11,251 nt of DNA from MED-G116 sp038107835 (lineage in GTDB: Bacteria; Pseudomonadota; Alphaproteobacteria; Puniceispirillales; Puniceispirillaceae). The position numbers and the translations under genes were made by a program. Shown here piece after piece: positions 7,699-11,251 of the stretch. The stretch lies in NCBI GenBank assembly GCA_038107835.1, contig JAYNHH010000047.1, forward strand, positions 1-11,251, in the 5' to 3' direction. The notes under the pieces were generated by a model, which was given only the letters and a program-made list of their open reading frames with translations, was not told where the DNA came from and did no database searches. Within the stretch, counting starts at the first letter, position 1. The number at the start of each line of letters is the position of its first letter.

Positions 7699-8741
7699 CC
7701 ACCATGTTCGGCGATGCTGAACGAGGTGGCGTTAAAGCGTTTGGTGACATTGCCCGCCTTGTCCACGCGAAGAAAGAAGAAGGGAACGCCGCGTCGTCCA
7801 TCGCGTTGCAGGGTGGTTAGTCGCTGCGAAGCCTGCTCGCAGGACACCGAAAAGGCCGACGCAATGCGGTCAAGGTCATATCGTGTTTCCTCTGCCCGGG
7901 TGATGAAAGCCTCATAAGGCATCAGAAAGGCAGCAGCAAAATAGTTGGCAAGTTCCACATGACATCTTTTCACGTTCGCTGGCGAACGTAGATTGGCATC
8001 CGTTGTCAGCGTCGTAAGAATGTCCCCAAATTCTGCGAAGCAAAGTATGTGGGCAAGCTGGAAGGTTCTGTTCTGGTGATCTAGCGCTTCTGAAAGTCGA
8101 ATAATTTTCTGTTCGTCGTCAAAGATCCTTAGCGAATCTCCCATCGTTTCGACCGAGCTGGTCAGGACGGAGAAACCGTGCCTTTCCTGCAACCGCCGCT
8201 TTAAAACAAACTGAACGTCGTCTGGTTCGTGTGGTTCTTCGCGCGCGAGTTCTTCTGCAGCGTGTTCCAGCACATCAAAGTAATTGGAATTGCTGCGAAA
8301 AAAATCATGAATGTTGGTCTCAGTCGATGAGCGGAGCAGCTCTTCTGGCATTCGCTCAGCTCCAATACGCATCATTTTTTCCAAAGTAGAATGATGGCTT
8401 TTATAGAGTTTTAAAAACGCCTCTACCAGATGCGGTGAATGATCTATTGCTGCCCGTAATTCGTCCAGATCAGGTCGGCTTGCACTGAAAAACGGATCCT
8501 GAATGGCTGCCCGAAGATCTGCAAGAATAGCTGAGTTTTTGTCGGCTACCAGCTCCCTCCAATTAACGCCATAATTATCGGATAAAGCTACAAGCACGCT
8601 TACCGAGAGACTACGTTGGTTCTTTTCCAGCATGTTGACATAGGCGGCGCTGATCCCGAGCGTAGCGGCCATTTCTGCCTGAGTTTGGCTTCGGTCCCGC
8701 CGAAGCTGGCGTAATTTTGAGCCGATGAAGGCTTTTTGCAT
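7699..8741 (-). CDS. ScfR/RamB-like XRE-family regulator with IrrE/ImmA-like domain, C-terminus lost in the gap
   Basis: About 347 residues are visible. Residues 1-66 are an XRE-type helix-turn-helix (GSKLRQLRRDRSQTQAEMA, then ISAAYVNMLEKNQRSLS). A helical middle follows, then a region related to IrrE/ImmA metallopeptidases (RTFQLAHILCFAEF at about 229-242), and the start of the ScfR C-terminal domain (CHVELANYFAAAFLMPYEAF, then GRRGVPFFFLRVDKAGNVTKRF, AEHGG). The HExxH zinc motif is replaced by HILCF, so it is not expected to be a protease; degenerate motifs are usual for this regulator family. Characterised relatives (RamB, PccR, CcrR) sense acyl-CoA or carbon status and control glyoxylate or propionate genes. 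The start is the canonical MQKAFIGSKLRQLR, with only a weak ribosome site. It is divergent from sgaA across 153 bases holding a large inverted repeat, so control of sgaA is likely. Confidence 0.82.
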
Positions 8742-8759
8742 GAAACTATCCAGCCATTC

Positions 8760-8805
8760 AACAAAAATATATTAACAACATCACATAATATATATTTTGT
8801 TAATA
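8760..8805. promoter_or_regulatory. AT-rich long inverted repeat, candidate operator between scfR-like gene and sgaA
   Basis: AACAAAAATATATTA (8760-8774) and TAATATATATTTTGTT (8786-8801) are reverse complements apart from a single-base difference in length, around an 11-base centre. A second, exact pair overlaps them: TATTAACA (8770-8777) and TGTTAATA (8798-8805). The symmetry sits 19 bases upstream of the regulator's start and about 90 bases upstream of sgaA, a natural place for autoregulation plus control of sgaA. No TTTGCAAA-like box, as I recall for RamB-type regulators, occurs in the intergenic region. Confidence 0.5.
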
Positions 8806-8846
8806 ACACAATAAACACAAAAACACTAAAAAAATAGAAATTGTCG

Positions 8847-8872
8847 CTCACTCTCGCAATAGTGATCGTGAG
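8847..8872 (+). promoter_or_regulatory. Small hairpin in the sgaA leader
   Basis: TCACT (8848-8852) pairs with AGTGA (8861-8865) across 8 bases; alternatively CTCAC (8847-8851) pairs with GTGAG (8868-8872). It lies about 25-45 bases before the sgaA start and leaves the ribosome site AAGGA (8882-8886) free. The stems are short, so a role is uncertain. Confidence 0.2.
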
Positions 8873-8894
8873 GAAACAAAAAAGGAATTATCCA

Positions 8895-10106
8895 ATGATT
8901 GGTAATAGAACACTTGCGGTACCCGGTCCCACAAACATGCCAGCGCGAGTTGCGCAATCGATGGCAATCCCACTAGAGGATCACCGAGCTCCAGATTTTC
9001 CTGACTTTGTTAAACCTTTGCTTAGCGATTTGAAGAAAGTTTTCAAAACCGAAACGGGTAATGTTTTGGTGTTCCCTGGTTCAGGCACTGGTGGATGGGA
9101 GGCTGCGCTCCGAAACACACTTAGTTTTGGTGACAAAGTTTTGGTGTCGTCGTTTGGTCAGTTTTCGTTTCTTTGGGCGCAGATGTGCAGAGAGCTGTCA
9201 CTTAACGTCACGTGCATTGAACAGGAATGGGGCAAAGCTACCCCGCTTGAAGAATACAGGCGCGTTCTAACGGATGACCGCATGCACAAAGTAAAAGCTG
9301 TTTTAGTTTGCCATAACGAAACAGCTACTGGTGTAACGAGCAATGTTGCTGCAGTGAGAGCGATTTTGGACGACCTCAACCATCCAGCGCTCCTCTTTGT
9401 GGATGGTGTCAGTTCAATAGGATCTCTTGACTTCAAAATGGACGAGTGGGGCGTGGATGTAGCCGTATCCGGCTCGCAGAAAGGTTTCATGCTTCCAACT
9501 GGTCTCGCCATCGTGGGCGTTAGCGAGAAAGTGCAGTACCAAATTCAAAACGTGTCACGTAGGCCAGGTGATACCTACCTAGGCTGCGGTTATTTCGACT
9601 TTGCAAACATGATCGCTGCAAATGAGAGCGGTTACTTCCCCTACACCCCGGCAGCCACTCTACTCCGTGGTCTGCGGACCTCTGTGGACATGCTACTCGA
9701 GGAGGGGCTGGACAACGTATTTGCGCGGCACACTCGCTTGGCTAATGGTGTGAGAGCCGCAGTTCACGCTTGGGGGCTCGAGACCTGCGCGCGCTCTCCA
9801 GATATTTTTTCTGACACCGTAACAGCAATCGTGGTGGGCGATGACTGCGACGCAAATATGGTGATACAGACCGCTTACAAAAAGTATGGCGTATCGCTTG
9901 GTGCTGGTTTGAGCAAAGTGGCTGGTAAAGTGTTCAGGATAGGTCACTTGGGCTGGTTGAACGAGACGATGGTTCTTCAGGCCCTAAGCGGAGCAGAGTT
10001 GGCGATGAGAGACGTGGGTATTGATTTTGAAGCTGGTAGTGGTGTTGGTGCTGCCATCAAGCTTTATTCGCAATCTCCCCATGAAATTGCAATCGCAGCT
10101 GAATAG
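8895..10106 (+). CDS. sgaA: Serine-glyoxylate aminotransferase (class V PLP aminotransferase)
   Basis: This 403-residue enzyme transfers the amino group of serine to glyoxylate, giving hydroxypyruvate and glycine. It is a step of the serine cycle for C1 assimilation and of glyoxylate/glycine metabolism. It shows the family N-terminus VPGPTNMP (9-16), EDHRAPDFP (28-36), VFPGSGTGGWEAAL (59-72), FGQFS, HNETATGV (140-147), FVDGVSSIGS with Asp170, and the PLP lysine K196 in SGSQKGFMLPTGL. The motif set fits Methylobacterium/Hyphomicrobium-type serine-glyoxylate aminotransferase better than phosphoserine aminotransferase. Related alanine-glyoxylate activity cannot be excluded. ATG 8895 has AAGGA 8 bases upstream; a TTG at 8841 would add 18 poorly conserved residues. 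It is the first gene of a tight cluster, with a secreted protein gene 30 bases downstream. Other serine-cycle genes are not in the window. Confidence 0.88.
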   Translation: MIGNRTLAVPGPTNMPARVAQSMAIPLEDHRAPDFPDFVKPLLSDLKKVFKTETGNVLVFPGSGTGGWEAALRNTLSFGDKVLVSSFGQFSFLWAQMCRELSLNVTCIEQEWGKATPLEEYRRVLTDDRMHKVKAVLVCHNETATGVTSNVAAVRAILDDLNHPALLFVDGVSSIGSLDFKMDEWGVDVAVSGSQKGFMLPTGLAIVGVSEKVQYQIQNVSRRPGDTYLGCGYFDFANMIAANESGYFPYTPAATLLRGLRTSVDMLLEEGLDNVFARHTRLANGVRAAVHAWGLETCARSPDIFSDTVTAIVVGDDCDANMVIQTAYKKYGVSLGAGLSKVAGKVFRIGHLGWLNETMVLQALSGAELAMRDVGIDFEAGSGVGAAIKLYSQSPHEIAIAAE

Positions 10107-10136
10107 GACTTTCGGCTGAACACAAGGAGTTGGGTT

Positions 10137-10514
10137 TTGGATCAATCTTGTTGGCTTTTCCGTTCGTGTAAAAAAAAGCTTTCTGGGGCAGCAGTGCTGT
10201 TTGCAATCCTGACGCCCCCCACGGCGGCTTTGGCTGGTGAGAGTGGCTTGGGCCTGGGGCTGTCTTTGATGCAACGCATATGGCAAGGAAAAACTGAAAT
10301 CCGAACGACGACAACTTGTAGGATAGCGCGCACTATTGTTGTAGGCATGGACAAGATGTGTGCGTACCGCGGAGCGAATGGCACTACGTTAGCAGTTTAC
10401 AACGACAAAGGGGACTATTGCCCGGGTAGCATGAACTGCAGATACTCGCCATTTTCGCAAAAATCGGTCGATGAATTGGCCGCTGCCTTCCGTAAATCAA
10501 AAAAAGATAAATAA
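10137..10514 (+). CDS. Small secreted four-cysteine protein, copy B (function unknown)
   Basis: This 125-residue paralogue of the protein at 270-641 has no known function. The signal peptide has KKK at 12-14, a hydrophobic core at about 17-32 and a likely cut after ALA (A33/G34). The mature part shows SGLGLGLSLMQRIWQG, TTCR, MCAYRGAN, GDYC and NCRY, and ends in a lysine-rich tail. All four mature cysteines align with copy A, which suggests two conserved disulfides. Two further cysteines (C5, C11) lie in the leader. The start is TTG 10137, chosen because AAGGAG (10124-10129) lies 7 bases upstream and no ATG or GTG fits the signal peptide. It follows sgaA after 30 bases and precedes a cyclic-nucleotide-binding-domain gene by 21 bases, so one transcript is likely. 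Confidence 0.8.
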   Translation: MDQSCWLFRSCKKKLSGAAVLFAILTPPTAALAGESGLGLGLSLMQRIWQGKTEIRTTTTCRIARTIVVGMDKMCAYRGANGTTLAVYNDKGDYCPGSMNCRYSPFSQKSVDELAAAFRKSKKDK

Positions 10515-10535
10515 TTCTAAATTCAGGCGATTTTC

Positions 10536-10901
10536 ATGATGGAACAATTCAAATTGAAAGAGGGACAATCGGTGTTCCAGGTTGGTGAGCAATCAACCCA
10601 CGTCTTTGTAATTTTGAATGGAAGTGTGGCAATGTATTCCCCAGTTGACCTGATGACCCCATTCGCGCGATTGAAACAAGGCGATGTTTTTGGTGAGACC
10701 GGTTTGATCAAAAATCAGTTGCGTTGCTCTAAGGCCGTTTGCCTAGAGGAATGCGACCTTGTTAAAATAGACAAGAATGATTTTATGAGAAGGCTCGACG
10801 GTTGTGACCCGTTGGTTAGACGTTTGTTGGATACGATGGTGGGGCAATCTCTAAAATCAGAGCGCTCTGTAAGCCACGCAGGTGTGGCTGAGGCAGCATA
10901 A
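10536..10901 (+). CDS. Stand-alone cyclic-nucleotide-binding (Crp-like) domain protein
   Basis: This 121-residue protein is almost entirely one CNBD/cupin-like sensor domain. It starts FQVGEQSTHVFVILNGSV (14-31) and has the phosphate-binding cassette GDVFGETGLI (49-58) with R63 followed by Cys64, where E. coli CRP has Arg82-Ser83. A helical end (residues 90-106) follows. No helix-turn-helix, kinase, cyclase or channel part is present, so it cannot act as a Crp-type repressor by itself. A partner-binding or ligand-sensing role is inferred. The intact FGE...R pattern suggests it can still bind a cyclic nucleotide. There is a weak AGG 8 bases before ATG 10536; ATG 10539 is an alternative. It lies 21 bases after the secreted protein gene, and its stop codon overlaps the next start. 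Confidence 0.8.
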   Translation: MMEQFKLKEGQSVFQVGEQSTHVFVILNGSVAMYSPVDLMTPFARLKQGDVFGETGLIKNQLRCSKAVCLEECDLVKIDKNDFMRRLDGCDPLVRRLLDTMVGQSLKSERSVSHAGVAEAA

Positions 10902-11050
10902 TGTACAAAGAAAAAGCTTATAAATATCCAAACATGAGCAAATTATATGATGCTTATACAGGTATTTGTTTTTTACTCGTCCTTAAAATTTTGAGAGGGT
11001 TTGCAGTAAAGAGCCCGGTCGGCAATGGCTTTGATATCGCATCCGAATGA
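10901..11050 (+). CDS. Possible 49-residue protein, translationally coupled to the CNBD gene
   Basis: The ATG at 10901-10903 overlaps the TAA of the CNBD gene (TAATG), and GAGG at 10890-10893 lies 7 bases upstream, a good ribosome site. The 49 codons end at TGA 11048-11050. The product begins MYKEKAYKYPNMSKLYDAY, with a basic tyrosine-rich N-terminus. Residues 20-36 (TGICFLLVLKILRGFAV) are hydrophobic apart from K29 and R32 and could associate with a membrane. I recognise no family. Coupling argues for a real gene; the short length and the lack of any known homologue argue for caution. Confidence 0.45.
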   Translation: MYKEKAYKYPNMSKLYDAYTGICFLLVLKILRGFAVKSPVGNGFDIASE

Positions 11051-11079
11051 AATTATTTTCATAAAGGTGTTTACTATTT

Positions 11080-11111
11080 CTAACTGAAGACTCTGCTTAG
11101 TGAGCAGTTAG
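11080..11111 (+). terminator. Hairpin downstream of the sgaA cluster
   Basis: CTAACTG (11080-11086) pairs perfectly with CAGTTAG (11105-11111). After a 3x3 internal loop there is a further 3-bp stem and a 6-base loop. It lies 29 bases after the 49-codon ORF, where a terminator would be expected. The nearest T-rich stretch (11131-11140) starts about 20 bases later, too far for a classical intrinsic terminator. Confidence 0.3.
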
Positions 11112-11195
11112 CCCTGCCAAAGTAATGATAATTTTTGTTTTGATAGTGTTACTGTGTTGTAAAATATCAATCGAAGCGTCTCTGTTGGAGCCGGC

Positions 11196-11251
11196 GTGGC
11201 CTTACAATCGGAAAATTTGCGCGGCATCCTCCTGATGGTTGCCAGCATGGC
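11196..11251 (+). CDS. N-terminus of a probable DMT/EamA-family transporter (partial)
   Basis: A frame opens at GTG 11196, with GGAG (11187-11190) 5 bases upstream, and runs off the window's end. The 18 complete codons read VALQSENLRGILLMVASM (the first as Met). A short polar start, then NLRGILLMVASM leading into a hydrophobic helix, resembles the beginning of EamA-type drug/metabolite transporters of alphaproteobacteria. Only one partial membrane segment is visible, so the family call is a pattern match and not a domain identification. Confidence 0.45.
   Translation, partial: MALQSENLRGILLMVASM

Noticed and set aside
7554..7820. Open frames running through the N stretch on both strands
   Set aside because: Ns cannot be translated. 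The two real genes converge on the gap and each ends inside it; the joined reading frames are artefacts.
7699..8741. Phage-type ImmA/XRE repressor or toxin-antitoxin HigA/ImmA pair
   Set aside because: The domain order, the length beyond 347 residues, the ScfR-like C-terminal motifs and the degenerate zinc site fit ScfR. No phage or toxin genes are nearby.
8742..8894. Clear sigma-70 promoters in the AT-rich scfR-sgaA intergenic region
   Set aside because: Many TA-rich hexamers could be -10 elements, but I found no -35/-10 pair with 16-18 base spacing on either strand, so no promoter was assigned.
1..11251. CRISPR arrays, tRNA or rRNA genes, insertion sequences, integrases
   Set aside because: No regularly spaced repeats, no tRNA-like cloverleaf, no transposase or recombinase motifs and no IS-type terminal repeats were seen.

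Overview
The window reads as chromosome of a free-living, probably marine, alphaproteobacterium. This rests on gene content (an ScfR-type regulator, serine-glyoxylate aminotransferase, a non-pyrrolysine MttB homologue, dimethylargininase and a mEH-like epoxide hydrolase), the mixed ATG/GTG/TTG starts, and moderate GC. A SAR116-like lineage is possible, but that is a guess from gene flavour. The sequence is a scaffold: 100 Ns at 7599-7698 (a conventional placeholder for a gap of unknown size) join two contigs and cut off the 3' ends of two converging genes.

Left contig (1-7598): the tail of an unidentified gene with a hairpin behind it; a small secreted four-cysteine protein (270-641); a convergent cystathionine beta-lyase (metC, minus strand); a YheS-type ABC-F ATPase; a convergent epoxide hydrolase (minus strand); a divergent dimethylargininase (DDAH); and an MttB-family methyltransferase that runs into the gap. 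These are mostly housekeeping or catabolic genes. DDAH followed by MttB suggests handling of N-methylated compounds, but no corrinoid protein or dimethylamine gene is visible to complete a pathway. A perfect 9-bp inverted repeat lies just before DDAH, with the ribosome binding site inside one arm.

Right contig (7699-11251): an ScfR/RamB-like regulator (minus strand, C-terminus lost in the gap) is divergent from a tightly spaced plus-strand cluster. The cluster is serine-glyoxylate aminotransferase, a second small secreted four-cysteine protein paralogous to the one at 270-641, a stand-alone cyclic-nucleotide-binding-domain protein, and a 49-codon ORF whose start overlaps the previous stop. 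The regulator and cluster are separated by a very AT-rich intergenic region with a near-perfect long inverted repeat, a good candidate operator. The window ends in the first codons of a probable DMT/EamA-type transporter. Sampled base composition is visibly lower in GC here than in the left contig.

The most unusual item is the sgaA / secreted Cys4 protein / CNBD / 49-aa ORF cluster, together with the second copy of the secreted protein about 9.5 kb away. I do not recognise a described system with this composition. Calling it one would be inference.
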